DNA of 64,000 nucleotides. Source: Nitrosomonas sp. JL21 (lineage in GTDB: Bacteria > Pseudomonadota > Gammaproteobacteria > Burkholderiales > Nitrosomonadaceae). Positions 32,792-41,870 of this stretch are shown one piece after another. The stretch is taken from NCBI RefSeq assembly GCF_009833095.1, contig NZ_QRCB01000018.1, forward strand, positions 1 to 64,000, read 5' to 3'. Under the pieces are notes generated by a model. That model had not been told where the DNA came from and did no database searches. It worked only from the letters and a program-made list of their open reading frames with translations. A program made the translations under genes and the position numbers. How positions within the stretch are numbered: the first letter of the stretch is position 1; each line of letters begins with the position of its first letter.

Positions 32792-33427
32792 TCATGAGTT
32801 GACGTGAATGCCGCACTCACGTTTCTCATCCGCTTTCGCAGGATCGAAATAATCCCATTCATTGGGTAAATCATGTTGTTTCATATAGGCTTCCATCTCA
32901 GCGTCAGTCCAATAGAAGACCGGACTAATTTTGAGCGTCCCATACGTCTTATCTTCCGACAGAATGTCCAATCCCGCGCGAAACTCGTTTTGCACTTTGC
33001 GCAGCGATGTAAACCAGATGGCTGGAGCCAGCTCCTCCATACCACGCTGAAATGGCTCAAGCTTCATTACGGCACTGAACCGCTTCAATTCGGCTTCATC
33101 CTCAATAGTGGGAATAGCACCATAAACAGCGTCGTGATGCGCAGCGGTCATTCTGGGCGAATATAGTTTGAGGTTGAGGCGAAGGCGATCACGAAGTTTT
33201 TGCGCATACCGATACGTCGCAGGCCGATTGTATCCGTGGTCCACCCACAGCACCGACATATCCGGTTGCACTTGAGTACACAAATGCAGGACAACTGCTT
33301 CAAAAGGACGAAAATTCGTCGTCACCAAAGCATGCCCGTTGCCTCGCGCAACTCCCCACTGCACTATCTCAAGTGCAGATTTATTACGCAACTGCACATT
33401 GTCAGCTACGATATCAGCATTATTCAT
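32792..33427 (-). CDS. CysH-like PAPS-reductase-family protein
   Basis: The 211-residue protein has the adenine-nucleotide alpha-hydrolase fold of the PAPS reductase family: ALVTTNFRPFEAVVLHLC, VLWVDHGYNRPATYRYAQKL, AIWFTSLRKVQNEFRAGL and a catalytic KRECGIH at the C-terminus. It has none of the paired cysteines of APS reductase. The usual SVGD-x-HTT region before the catalytic Cys is missing, replaced by EWDYFDPAKADEK, and the protein is shorter than E. coli CysH (about 244). Function as a true PAPS reductase is therefore uncertain. No other sulfate-assimilation gene is near. Confidence 0.78.
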   Translation of the reverse strand: MNNADIVADNVQLRNKSALEIVQWGVARGNGHALVTTNFRPFEAVVLHLCTQVQPDMSVLWVDHGYNRPATYRYAQKLRDRLRLNLKLYSPRMTAAHHDAVYGAIPTIEDEAELKRFSAVMKLEPFQRGMEELAPAIWFTSLRKVQNEFRAGLDILSEDKTYGTLKISPVFYWTDAEMEAYMKQHDLPNEWDYFDPAKADEKRECGIHVNS

Positions 33428-33610
33428 TTTTTGTTATCCATGATCAGATTTTTTAGACAAAAGCGATGTCGAATTTTTATACTACACGCCGTGAAGAAAA
33501 ATACTTCAGAAAAGTGATGAATAAATATTCATCAATCTTCATATTTGTAATTCAAAATTGGATGTTCCCTCATAATTAAAAATTCCTTAACATGACATCA
33601 AGGAGAAAAA

Positions 33611-34213
33611 ATGTCTACACTCGTCACTCACTTGGCACCCGATTTTACTAAACCTGCCGTTCTACCCAATGGCAATTTTGATGAAAATTTCAATTTTCAT
33701 GACCATATTCGTGATAAGTATGCGGTATTGTTTTTTTATCCGCTCGATTTCACTTTTGTCTGCCCCTCCGAAATCATTGCGCATTCGCATCGTGCCAAAG
33801 ATTTTCAGCAAAGAAATGTAGAAGTCATCGGTGTATCCGTCGACTCCCATTTTACTCATTTTGCTTGGCGTAACACACCCATTACGCAAGGAGGGATAGG
33901 CCCGATCGATATCACATTGGTATCGGATCTGGGTGGCGAAGTCATGCATGCATATGGCGTCGGTCATCCGAACCATGTCGCATTGCGCGGCTCGTTCTTG
34001 ATCGATAGAAAAGGCATCGTGCGCCACCAGGTCGTCAATGATCTGCCGCTGGGTCGGGATGTCGATGAGATGTTACGCATGGTTGATGCACTGCAGTTTT
34101 TCGAGGAACGCGGCGAGGTTTGTCCCGCAGGCTGGAAACATGGCGACCCAGGCATGAAAGCAAGCCCCGAGGGCGTTGCAGAATACCTCAGTCACCATGC
34201 CGAAAAATTATAA
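33611..34213 (+). CDS. 2-Cys peroxiredoxin (AhpC/Prx1 type)
   Basis: A 200-residue thiol peroxidase that reduces H2O2 and organic peroxides. The peroxidatic Cys51 lies in DFTFVCPSE and the resolving Cys171 in EVCPAGW, both typical of typical 2-Cys Prx. The GGIG motif (about 94-97) is present, but the C-terminal YF motif linked to over-oxidation sensitivity is YL here. Preceded by AAGGAG and followed by a strong stem-loop. It is transcribed alone; no reductase (AhpF) adjoins. Confidence 0.93.
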   Translation: MSTLVTHLAPDFTKPAVLPNGNFDENFNFHDHIRDKYAVLFFYPLDFTFVCPSEIIAHSHRAKDFQQRNVEVIGVSVDSHFTHFAWRNTPITQGGIGPIDITLVSDLGGEVMHAYGVGHPNHVALRGSFLIDRKGIVRHQVVNDLPLGRDVDEMLRMVDALQFFEERGEVCPAGWKHGDPGMKASPEGVAEYLSHHAEKL

Positions 34214-34330
34214 TTCACACATAGAAGCGAGATTCCCTGAGGCATTCACGAAAGCGACAGGGGGCGCTCGCGGTTTGAATATGCGGCAATAATGTAACTG
34301 TTTCTCATCAGGATTAATTTCAACTGACTG

Positions 34331-34360
34331 CTCATCAAGAAGCCCTTAATTCTTGATGAG
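34331..34360. terminator. Eleven-base hairpin after peroxiredoxin gene
   Basis: CTCATCAAGAA and TTCTTGATGAG form a perfect stem around an eight-base loop, 118 bases downstream of the peroxiredoxin stop. No T-run follows. It probably ends or protects the transcript. Confidence 0.5.
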
Positions 34361-34403
34361 CTAAGTCATAACAAGATGATATATCAAACACTTAAGGATA
34401 CCG

Positions 34404-35009
34404 ATGTCGGCACCATCTAAATTGTCATCCCGTAGTAAATTCCAAATTGGATTGTTGATGGCTATTTTCAGCTCGTTCCTGGCGTTTGGAATGTTGTATC
34501 GCGCCAGTTCTCAAGGCGATTTTGCTGATACGTATCCCAAGGGGTTTCGCGGCGGTGCCTGCACTGTCGAAACAGATTCCTTGACGATTGGTTACTCGGG
34601 ATATTATCTTCCTGACGACTATGAAGCTCCCAGCAATACCATCCGATCTCCGTTCATGCCCGTTCAATGCGGAAAAATCCCCGAACCTGGCACGATCAAT
34701 ATTTCAATCGATTTGTTGTATCCGGAATCGGCGCGAGATACCCCGCTTGCACTGCGTTTAGTCAAAGTGGAGTCCAATGAAAAAGAAACTTCCAAAGAAT
34801 CCGAAGTTTTTTCCCTTCCTGCCAAGCCTCATCAATCGGGAGTCATTACACAGTCGATCAAGCTGAGCGAAGTGGGTCAATATTTTCTGTATCTGGACGG
34901 AACGCATGCGGACAATAGCCGCGTTCAGGTCAAAGTTCCGCTGAACGTTGGTCTGGAGTGGAGAGATCATCTCAGAAAACTTTTTTCCACCTTCATGAAG
35001 AACCATTAG
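34404..35009 (+). CDS. Exported/anchored protein, paralogue of the 36217 product
   Basis: A 201-residue protein with an N-terminal signal-anchor (about 14-33: IGLLMAIFSSFLAFGMLYRA). The rest is probably beta-rich: paired cysteines (ACTVET, QCGKIPEPG), then TPLALRLVKVESNE and LSEVGQYFLYLDG. The order C, then C-x-x-IP-x-x-G, D-L, P-x(5)-KVE, EVGQYxLYxxG recurs in the 184-residue protein at 36217, so I regard the two as paralogues. No known family. Possibly a periplasmic binding or scaffold domain. Confidence 0.6.
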   Translation: MSAPSKLSSRSKFQIGLLMAIFSSFLAFGMLYRASSQGDFADTYPKGFRGGACTVETDSLTIGYSGYYLPDDYEAPSNTIRSPFMPVQCGKIPEPGTINISIDLLYPESARDTPLALRLVKVESNEKETSKESEVFSLPAKPHQSGVITQSIKLSEVGQYFLYLDGTHADNSRVQVKVPLNVGLEWRDHLRKLFSTFMKNH

Positions 35010-35234
35010 ATACCCAACAACCAGCTCCTCAAGTAAAACGCCGATTACTTCGGTGAACGAATGGAAGCGATAGGCTAGAAAGTGAGTATTGCTCACCAAT
35101 GCAATACGCTGGCACAGTCAATCAATCCGAGTTTCCTTGACGCACATCCATAATGAATGAATAGATTGAGCTATTTCTTAAATATCCCTCCTCAAATGCC
35201 GCTATTACCTCTGTAAAAGATAAGGAGTATTTCT

Positions 35235-35435
35235 ATGGATGTTACAGGTATAGCAAATGTAGCGACAGCAATGTCTGAAGCCAGTACCAATCAGGCAGTC
35301 AGTGTTGCTGTCTTAAAGAAGGCAATGGATGTGAGCGCTGCAGGCGCACTCGCATTGATCGAAGCGATTCCCGATGCTCAGTCCGTACAAAGGTTGCCTT
35401 CGCACCTCGGGCAGAATATCAATACTACTGCTTAG
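35235..35435 (+). CDS. YjfB-family putative motility protein
   Basis: A 66-residue protein matching the YjfB family (YjfB_motility): MDVTGIANVATAMSEASTNQ, then VAVLKKAMDVSAAGALALIE and the C-terminal LPSHLGQNINTTA. The name comes from a putative link with flagellar motility; no function is established. An AAGGAG RBS precedes it and a strong intrinsic terminator follows, so it is a one-gene unit. Confidence 0.88.
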   Translation: MDVTGIANVATAMSEASTNQAVSVAVLKKAMDVSAAGALALIEAIPDAQSVQRLPSHLGQNINTTA

Positions 35436-35455
35436 TTTTTACATTTTCTCCGTTG

Positions 35456-35487
35456 AAACAGCGCTATGGAAATAGCGCTGTTTTTTT
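35456..35487 (+). terminator. Rho-independent terminator of the yjfB-like gene
   Basis: AACAGCGCTAT and ATAGCGCTGTT pair around a short GGAA-type loop and are followed by seven T. It starts about 20 bases after the yjfB-like stop codon. Confidence 0.88.
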
Positions 35488-35646
35488 ATCAATAAGAAAT
35501 CTCTGCAGCATGAAACGATAAACAAAAATCCTGACCAACCCTCAGAAGCGTGCATTACTTTTCCTCATTGTCTCCCGATAAGTTGACATTCCCCCTTTTC
35601 GGTTCAAAAAATATCAATGCATAGTTAGTCCTGAACGATTATATTT

Positions 35647-36005
<359 letters not shown>

Positions 36006-36041
36006 TGACCAGGGAACCAAAAACAAGCAGTCATACTCATT

Positions 36042-36184
36042 AGAGAAGCTTTGAAAAAGTAGCGAGCAAAAGTCAAGTGAGAACGGAATCGGGGTGAAGA
36101 ACCGCGATTTCAAATCAATCAGCATTTCGAGTTTCATTTCCACGCAACGCGACTGAGCGTAGACGTTTTTTAGAGCTTCTTTAG
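36042..36184. repeat. Short element with inverted GAAGCT ends (MITE-like)
   Basis: The left end AGAGAAGCTTTGAAAAAGTA and the reverse complement of the right end TAAAGAAGCTCTAAAAAACG match imperfectly and both resemble the dispersed GGAAGCTCTGAAAA repeat. The enclosed about 140 bases have no ORF. It ends about 30 bases before the start of the 36217 gene, so it may carry or disrupt that gene's promoter. Confidence 0.45.
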
Positions 36185-36216
36185 AACATCGTTCACCAAG
36201 GCAGGAGATTTTTTAT

Positions 36217-36771
36217 ATGATTAAGAAACTAATAAACACATGGACTTTAGCAGCCCTGGCTTCCATTTCACTGTATTCGGGTTTGGTCGCTGCGCACGGT
36301 AAAGTGACGCTGGAAGCGGATGTATGTGTACGCAATATATCAGGCAGCATGGTGCATTTGAGTACTTATCAGCCTCAATATGACCCGGAAGCGGAATATT
36401 GCACTGAAATTCCCAAAGAAGGTGAAACTGTCTGGGTGCTGGATCTTGTTGATCAGGCATTGCGCGATATGCCGATCGGCATCAAGATCGTCAGAGGTAG
36501 CGGTCAAGCTTTAAGCGATACCGTTGCATCGTTATATTCCACCAATCATGCCGACGGCATCATTAAAGGAGAATTTAATCTCGACGAAGGTCAATATACG
36601 TTGTTTGTAACTGGCGAAGGGGTTCCGCCTTTGCAATATGAATATCCTATACGAATTCAAATGACCAATTACACAGAAATGGTTTTCAAAGCAATACCGT
36701 ATCTGATCACTTTTTTGCTGTTGGCGTTAATCACGGATAAATTCCTCAAGCGGCGGCAAGCGCAACAATAA
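36217..36771 (+). CDS. Exported C-terminally anchored protein, paralogue of the 34404 product
   Basis: A 184-residue protein with a signal peptide (to about residue 26, VAAHG), a beta-rich outer domain and a C-terminal membrane span (about 155-174) followed by a basic KFLKRRQAQQ stop-transfer tail. It shares with the 34404 product the order C, then YCTEIPKEG, LDL, RDMPIGIKIVRG and EGQYTLFVTG. The AGGAG RBS is nine bases upstream. No known family. Being anchored in the inner membrane with its domain in the periplasm, it may act as a partner or sensor subunit. Confidence 0.65.
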   Translation: MIKKLINTWTLAALASISLYSGLVAAHGKVTLEADVCVRNISGSMVHLSTYQPQYDPEAEYCTEIPKEGETVWVLDLVDQALRDMPIGIKIVRGSGQALSDTVASLYSTNHADGIIKGEFNLDEGQYTLFVTGEGVPPLQYEYPIRIQMTNYTEMVFKAIPYLITFLLLALITDKFLKRRQAQQ

Positions 36772-36858
36772 CGTCATCAGAATTAAAAGAACTTCACATC
36801 ATTCTGCAACATATATAATCACGACAGCGGCGGTCTACACTAACCTCCGCTGTAATCA

Positions 36859-37398
36859 TTACCGAGGGGGCGGTGGCGGGGGATTACCGGGTGGAGGGGG
36901 AGGCGGCACAAAATCCGCTGCAGGTGGAGTAGTTCTTCTGCCACTGTTGTTTGATGGGCCATTTATGATTTTGCCATTGATGGGAACGCGATGCCCCTTG
37001 GCATACATGCATTGAACATAGCTGTTGTCGTACCGTTCTTGATTAGCATAACCCGATGCCGTGGCAGTGCTGGATCCCATCAAGCTACCTATCAATAATC
37101 CCAAGCCCGCACCAATGGCTGCACCTTCGCCACCTCCAAGCGCAGCACCCGCAGCAGCACCCAGTCCAGTTCCAACCACTGCGCCCTCAACACCACTCGC
37201 TCGCGAGGCCTGCCGCGGCGAACTGCCGCTGAGTTGCTCATGCGCGTATTGACGGCACTCTGATTCATCAGACCGAAACTGATCAAAGCTCATATTTGAA
37301 CCCGGCAAAGTCATTACGCTCGGGCCCGACGGTAAATGCACGCATGCTGCGAGCGACCCGGCCCCCACTAAAATAAATAAGTTTCTAAGTTTTCTCAT
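36859..37398 (-). CDS. Glycine-zipper lipoprotein with polyproline tail
   Basis: A 179-residue lipoprotein: signal and lipobox LAAC (Cys18), a charged segment FRSDESECRQYAHEQL, a glycine-zipper membrane region (about 72-112: GAVVGTGLGAAAGAALGGGE), a conserved YVQCMYAKGHRVP part and a C-terminal run of prolines and glycines. Related proteins in proteobacteria pair this YxxCMxxKGH motif with outer-membrane localisation. Start at 37398 is chosen for the AAGGCAAG-type RBS and lipobox. It is 17 bases downstream of the next gene, so probably co-transcribed. Confidence 0.8.
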   Translation of the reverse strand: MRKLRNLFILVGAGSLAACVHLPSGPSVMTLPGSNMSFDQFRSDESECRQYAHEQLSGSSPRQASRASGVEGAVVGTGLGAAAGAALGGGEGAAIGAGLGLLIGSLMGSSTATASGYANQERYDNSYVQCMYAKGHRVPINGKIINGPSNNSGRRTTPPAADFVPPPPPPGNPPPPPPR

Positions 37399-37415
37399 CA
37401 GCTTGCCTTTGCATT

Positions 37416-37856
37416 CTATTGTGCCGTTGATTGGGGAGCTACTGGTATCCATCCATTTGAGCAATCCCGAACATCCGGATAATAACCTTCAGGGTTTAAG
37501 CAATAGTACCAATAACCGGTTGGAGGCAGAGCCATCCTGGATTGTTCCTGCTGAATATAAACGGGCGGCGTGATCGGCACCACGACTGGCGGCGGTGGAC
37601 GGTAATACGGCGTATTCCAGAACGGTGAAGAATATCCTCCATAAAACCCTGGCCCATAAAATCCCGGACCGTACCATAAGCCAGGTCCACCGATGCTGAT
37701 CCCAAAATCGAAATGGCGATGGCGATGATGACCATGTCCACCCCGGGCCCAGGCAATATCAGCACTTATCACCATGAATGCCAGCGCTAACCCACCTGCT
37801 GTTTTCCAGTCGATCATTCTGAAACTGACTAGCTCATCAAAAAAATATCTCATCAT
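37416..37856 (-). CDS. Exported Gly/Tyr/Pro-rich small protein
   Basis: A 146-residue exported protein. After a signal peptide (cut near AWARGGHG) come a histidine-rich GHGHHRHRHFDFG, a Gly/Tyr/Phe-rich section (GPGFYGPGFYGGYSSP), a proline stretch, and a conserved ending YWYYCLNPEGYYPDVRDCSN-GW with two cysteines. This last part is widespread in small proteobacterial envelope proteins of unknown function. The start could also be at M14. It forms a pair with the glycine-zipper lipoprotein gene. Confidence 0.75.
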   Translation of the reverse strand: MMRYFFDELVSFRMIDWKTAGGLALAFMVISADIAWARGGHGHHRHRHFDFGISIGGPGLWYGPGFYGPGFYGGYSSPFWNTPYYRPPPPVVVPITPPVYIQQEQSRMALPPTGYWYYCLNPEGYYPDVRDCSNGWIPVAPQSTAQ

Positions 37857-38067
37857 TTTTGGTTATTCAAATAACTTACATTGATAACACTCAGCGGCTT
37901 ACATCCAACCTGTCTCTTTTCCGGGAATTGTAGAGATTGAATACTGAATAAACGCTGAATGCAGCGCAACCATGCATCTGTTCCAGACAATCGGAGCGAA
38001 GCCTGATGTTTTCTTCAAGTAAACACGAACTGCAACCGTAAAAACAATAAATTCTGAAGAGAAAATA

Positions 38068-39105
38068 ATGGCCATACCCCCCCAAAAAACGATTCCCCGA
38101 AAATCCAATCACGATGCTGCTATTGCCACAAACAAGACTAAAATGCGGCATTCGACAGGTTTTCGATGGAAATCCCTGATCTTTTCGCTCTTTGCCTGGA
38201 CGATGGTCGCGTTATCTCTGCTCGCTGCCTTCGATGAGGAAATGTTGTGGAATTATTTTCGCCAATCTCGTAGCGTGCCAACACAAACCATCGCTGCAAC
38301 TGCGCCAAGCCTGTGCGAACCGTTACCACCTCATGGATCCGCATTCATCATGGATCCCTCCGTGATGAATCGCACCGATGTACGCTATTCGGGCCTGGAA
38401 ATCCAAAATGACTTTAACTATCCCCTAGCCGTAATTCTTTCGAATCCTGGAAGTTCGAGGCCATCGCTCGCTCTGTTTATTTTTCCTGACCAGGCCCTTC
38501 AAGTCAGTGTCCCAATCGGTCAGTATGACATGCAATTACTGATCGGCTCAAAATGGTGCAATTTGATTGCTGGCTTCTCGGATGGCGCACACGTTTCCGT
38601 ATCGGAAAAGGTGGCTATCATTCCCGGCGTAACCTCTCAGATGCAATTTTACGGCGCCGGGCTGGATCCCATTCAATTGGCGTTGGCTTACCGCCACATC
38701 AACCTCTCTGAACAGGAAAAAAACGGCTCATCCGAAATCATTGCCCCGGGAAAACTTGAACTCAAACAAACAACGAACGGGCATTATTTCAGCACAGGTG
38801 CCATCAATGGATCTGAAGTGGTGTTCATGATTGATACAGGCGCCACCTTCGTGGCCATCTCGGCTGAGATGGCAGTCCGGGCAGGCATACAAAAATGCAC
38901 CCCGCATTTCGTGATTACCGCAAATGACCGGGTGCAAGGATGCGCCGCAACAGCCGCAGAAATCACCTTTGGCCCATTCAAACTCACGAATGTGACCGTG
39001 AGCATACTGCCCGGTATGCCGGGCGATGCGCTGCTGGGAATGAATGTTCTCCGGAATTTTCACATTGAGCAGATCGATAACCTGATGCGAATTTCTTCGC
39101 GGTAG
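38068..39105 (+). CDS. Membrane-anchored retropepsin-like aspartic protease
   Basis: A 345-residue protein: N-terminal membrane anchor (about 32-52), a roughly 170-residue beta-type domain that I cannot name, and a C-terminal retropepsin-like domain (about 235-345) of the TIGR02281 clan-AA type. The active-site motif is MIDTGATFVAIS with Asp256, and the second half has DALLGMNVLRNFHI. Single-lobed proteases of this type must dimerise. They face the periplasm. The substrate is unknown. The N-terminal domain is unusual for this family, most members being about 150-200 residues. Confidence 0.8.
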   Translation: MAIPPQKTIPRKSNHDAAIATNKTKMRHSTGFRWKSLIFSLFAWTMVALSLLAAFDEEMLWNYFRQSRSVPTQTIAATAPSLCEPLPPHGSAFIMDPSVMNRTDVRYSGLEIQNDFNYPLAVILSNPGSSRPSLALFIFPDQALQVSVPIGQYDMQLLIGSKWCNLIAGFSDGAHVSVSEKVAIIPGVTSQMQFYGAGLDPIQLALAYRHINLSEQEKNGSSEIIAPGKLELKQTTNGHYFSTGAINGSEVVFMIDTGATFVAISAEMAVRAGIQKCTPHFVITANDRVQGCAATAAEITFGPFKLTNVTVSILPGMPGDALLGMNVLRNFHIEQIDNLMRISSR

Positions 39106-39373
39106 AAGGGTTTCCGATCCATTGTTTGGTTTCTTGAACGCCATGCAAATCGAGGCACGGATGCTTGCTGTCTTTCTGAAGCCCGGCAGAAAACCAAAAA
39201 ATTCCTCGAGCCGAGAACAGAAATAAGTTAATTTCAAATCTTCAAGTAAGATCTTAAAACAGCAGTATGGATGGCCAGCAAGGCACATTCAGGCAATAAA
39301 TCTCGGTTTCCAGAGATTTCGCTTTGAGCAACATTTTAACGCAGCAGACTTAAGCGCAGGAGTTCTCAGCGCA
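39106..39373. other. Intergenic region, nothing recognised
   Basis: About 270 bases between the convergent protease and pgsA genes. No tRNA gene or clear hairpin terminator was seen, though GCGCATTAACGCGC near 39369-39382 is a small palindrome. Confidence 0.4.
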
Positions 39374-39961
39374 TTAACGCGCATCGTCCGATCCATTTCT
39401 GAGCACTTGTGGCACGGCCGCCTTCAGATAATAAAACATCGACCACAACGTCAGCACAGCAGCGATATAGATCAGCCATGTGCCAATCTGTTGAGAATTA
39501 AAGTATTCACCGATATTTTCATGGTACAGCAGCAGAGGGATCGCGATCATTTGAGAGGAGGTCTTGATTTTACCGAGAAAAGACACCGCGACGCTTTTGG
39601 ATTGTCCGATTTGCGCCATCCATTCACGCAATGCCGACACCGTAATCTCCCGTCCGATAATGATTAACGCAATCGGTGCATCCAGCCGACCCAGATATAC
39701 CAACACAATCAACGCCGCAGACACCATCAATTTGTCAGCCACGGGATCCAGAAATGCACCGAATGCGGAAGCTTGATCGAGAACGCGTGCCAAATAACCG
39801 TCCAGCCAATCCGTTACTGCAGCGCCTGTGAAAATGAGCGTGGCGACCAGATTCTGATTGACGGGAGAAAGCCAGTCATGCGGAAGATAGTAGATTCCGA
39901 CAAATAACGGGATGGCCAGAATACGGAGCCACGTCAATAGATTGGGTAGATTGTAAGGCAT
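39374..39961 (-). CDS. pgsA: CDP-diacylglycerol-glycerol-3-phosphate 3-phosphatidyltransferase
   Basis: The 195-residue inner-membrane enzyme makes phosphatidylglycerophosphate, the precursor of phosphatidylglycerol and cardiolipin. The CDP-alcohol phosphotransferase motif is complete: DWLDGYLARVLDQASAFGAF followed by LDPVADK (D-x2-DG-x2-AR-x8-G-x3-D-x3-D), about residues 51-77. The start MPYNLPNLLTWLRI is typical. It follows uvrC on the same strand, as in many proteobacteria, with a repeat (39993-40040) in between. Confidence 0.95.
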   Translation of the reverse strand: MPYNLPNLLTWLRILAIPLFVGIYYLPHDWLSPVNQNLVATLIFTGAAVTDWLDGYLARVLDQASAFGAFLDPVADKLMVSAALIVLVYLGRLDAPIALIIIGREITVSALREWMAQIGQSKSVAVSFLGKIKTSSQMIAIPLLLYHENIGEYFNSQQIGTWLIYIAAVLTLWSMFYYLKAAVPQVLRNGSDDAR

Positions 39962-39992
39962 ACGATAGTCGATAAAAATGGAAAGATGAATC

Positions 39993-40040
39993 TAAGGAAG
40001 CTCTGAAAACGACCACTCTCGGCCATGTTGCCCTTTTCAG
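39993..40040. repeat. Dispersed GGAAGCTCTGAAAA-type repeat
   Basis: TAAGGAAGCTCTGAAAACGA followed by CCACTCTCGGCCATGTTGCC sits between uvrC and pgsA. The first 20 bases match the start of the repeats at 53318, 55413 and, inverted, 36160. It may be a solitary insertion-sequence end. Confidence 0.55.
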
Positions 40041-40047
40041 CGTTTGC

Positions 40048-41865
40048 TCAATGCAATTCTTTATAAATCTTTTCCGCCAAATTCCTGCTGATCCCTTCGG
40101 TTTGTTGCAATTCTTCTATGCTTGCCGTCAGTACGCCTTTCAATCCGCCGAACCGCCCCAATAAACGTTGCCTGCGTTTTGGGCCGACGCCGCTGATATC
40201 TTCCAGGCTGGAGCTGGTACGTGTTTTCGCGCGCTTGCCCCGATGCCCCTGGATGGCAAAACGATGCGCCTCATCGCGGATCTGCTGGATCAAATGCAGC
40301 GCCGCATGTTCACTCGGCAATTGTAACGGCTTTTCGAAAGCTGGAGAAATCAATTGTTCCAGCCCGGGTTTGCGCCCTTCGCCTTTCGCCACTCCCAACA
40401 GCTTGGCTTCGGAAATGCCGAGTTCCTGCAATGCTTCCTGCGCTGCCGTGACTTGCCCTTTGCCGCCATCGATCAGGATCAGATCCGGCAATTGACCTTC
40501 GCCGCTGACCACTTTCTGATAACGCCGGGTCAGTGCCTCACGCATCGCGGCATAGTCATCGCCCGGCGTAATTCCTTCGATATTGTAGCGGCGGTATTCA
40601 TTGTTGCGCATCGAAAAATTGTCATACACCACGCACGAAGCCACAGTCGCCTCGCCGAGCGTATGGCTGATATCGAAACATTCGATGCGGCTCAGACCGG
40701 GCATGTGCAATACCTGTTGCAGCGCCAATAGGCGTTTTTCCTGGCTGGCCTGACGGCTCAGCAGTTGTTTCAGCGCCTGTTGTGCGTTTTCGGTCGCCAT
40801 CGTCAGCCAGGCGCGTTTTTCGGCCACTGGATTGGACTGAATCGTAATTTTGTGTCCGCACTGAGCAGCCAGCAGTTGCTGAAAGGCTTCGCGCTTGATT
40901 TTTTCGCCGACGATGATCAAGGGTGGCGCGCTGCGGTTCAAATAATGCTGCGCCAGAAACGCTTCGACCACATCCGCTGCAGTGCAATCGTCGGCATTCT
41001 GTGGAAAGAAACTCTTGTCTCCCAGATGTCGCCCTCCCCTGACCATGGCCAGATTGACGCAGACTTTCCCCGATCCACCCTCCATCAGCGCGCACGCAAT
41101 GACATCGGCATCCAGCGCCTTGCCGCTGTCGACGAACTGTTTTTCACGGATTTTGCGCAGTGCTTGAATCTGATCGCGCAGTGCTGCAGCTTGTTCGTAT
41201 TCCATCCGCTCCGAAGCTTGCTGCATTTTCGCTTCGATGACGGCCATCACCTCAGTCTGCTTGCCCTGCAGGAATAACTCAGCATTCTGAACATCATTCT
41301 GATAGTCTTGCTGATCGATTTGCCGGATGCACGGCCCGCTGCAACGCTTGATCTGGAACAATAAGCACGGCCGGGTACGATTATGAAACACGCTGTCCTC
41401 ACACGTGCGCAACCGGAATATCTTCTGCAATAACTGAATGCTTTCCCGCACGATGCCGGCATTCGGATAAGGCCCAAAGTACTGGTGCGTTTTATCCAGC
41501 ACGCCGCGGTAAAACCCCAAGCGGGGAAATTCGTGCCCGCTCAGGATGACGTACGGATAGGATTTGTCATCCCGGAACAGGATGTTGTAACGCGGCTTCA
41601 GGCTCTTGATCAGATTATTTTCCAGCAACAACGCCTCGGCTTCTGAGCGGGTTACGGTAGTCTCGATGTTCGCCACTTGCGACACCATCAATTGAGTTCT
41701 CGGCCCAAGATGAGTCTTCTGGAAATAGGAAGAAACGCGCTTTCTGAGGCTGACTGCTTTGCCGACGTAGATCACTTCACCGGCAGTGTTCATCATACGA
41801 TAAACACCCGGTTGCAGCGGTAAATGAGTGCAGAATTCCTTGGGATTGAAGCCAGCGTTCGACAA
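40048..41865 (-). CDS. uvrC: Excinuclease ABC subunit C
   Basis: UvrC makes both incisions in nucleotide excision repair with UvrB. Domains in order: GIY-YIG nuclease at the start (VYRMMNTAGEVIYVGKAVSL), the Cys-rich region (CSGPCIRQ), a UVR UvrB-binding motif (about 200-235), the RNase-H-like 5' nuclease (ECFDISHTLGEATVASCVVY) and two helix-hairpin-helix motifs (DISGVGPKRRQRLLGRFG). The longest frame starts at 41910 and would overlap the tautomerase gene by 40 bases. A TTG at 41865, just after that gene's stop and with GGAGAGG upstream, gives a 605-residue UvrC of normal length and is preferred. Confidence 0.93.
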   Translation of the reverse strand: MSNAGFNPKEFCTHLPLQPGVYRMMNTAGEVIYVGKAVSLRKRVSSYFQKTHLGPRTQLMVSQVANIETTVTRSEAEALLLENNLIKSLKPRYNILFRDDKSYPYVILSGHEFPRLGFYRGVLDKTHQYFGPYPNAGIVRESIQLLQKIFRLRTCEDSVFHNRTRPCLLFQIKRCSGPCIRQIDQQDYQNDVQNAELFLQGKQTEVMAVIEAKMQQASERMEYEQAAALRDQIQALRKIREKQFVDSGKALDADVIACALMEGGSGKVCVNLAMVRGGRHLGDKSFFPQNADDCTAADVVEAFLAQHYLNRSAPPLIIVGEKIKREAFQQLLAAQCGHKITIQSNPVAEKRAWLTMATENAQQALKQLLSRQASQEKRLLALQQVLHMPGLSRIECFDISHTLGEATVASCVVYDNFSMRNNEYRRYNIEGITPGDDYAAMREALTRRYQKVVSGEGQLPDLILIDGGKGQVTAAQEALQELGISEAKLLGVAKGEGRKPGLEQLISPAFEKPLQLPSEHAALHLIQQIRDEAHRFAIQGHRGKRAKTRTSSSLEDISGVGPKRRQRLLGRFGGLKGVLTASIEELQQTEGISRNLAEKIYKELH

Positions 41866-41870
41866 CGGAC

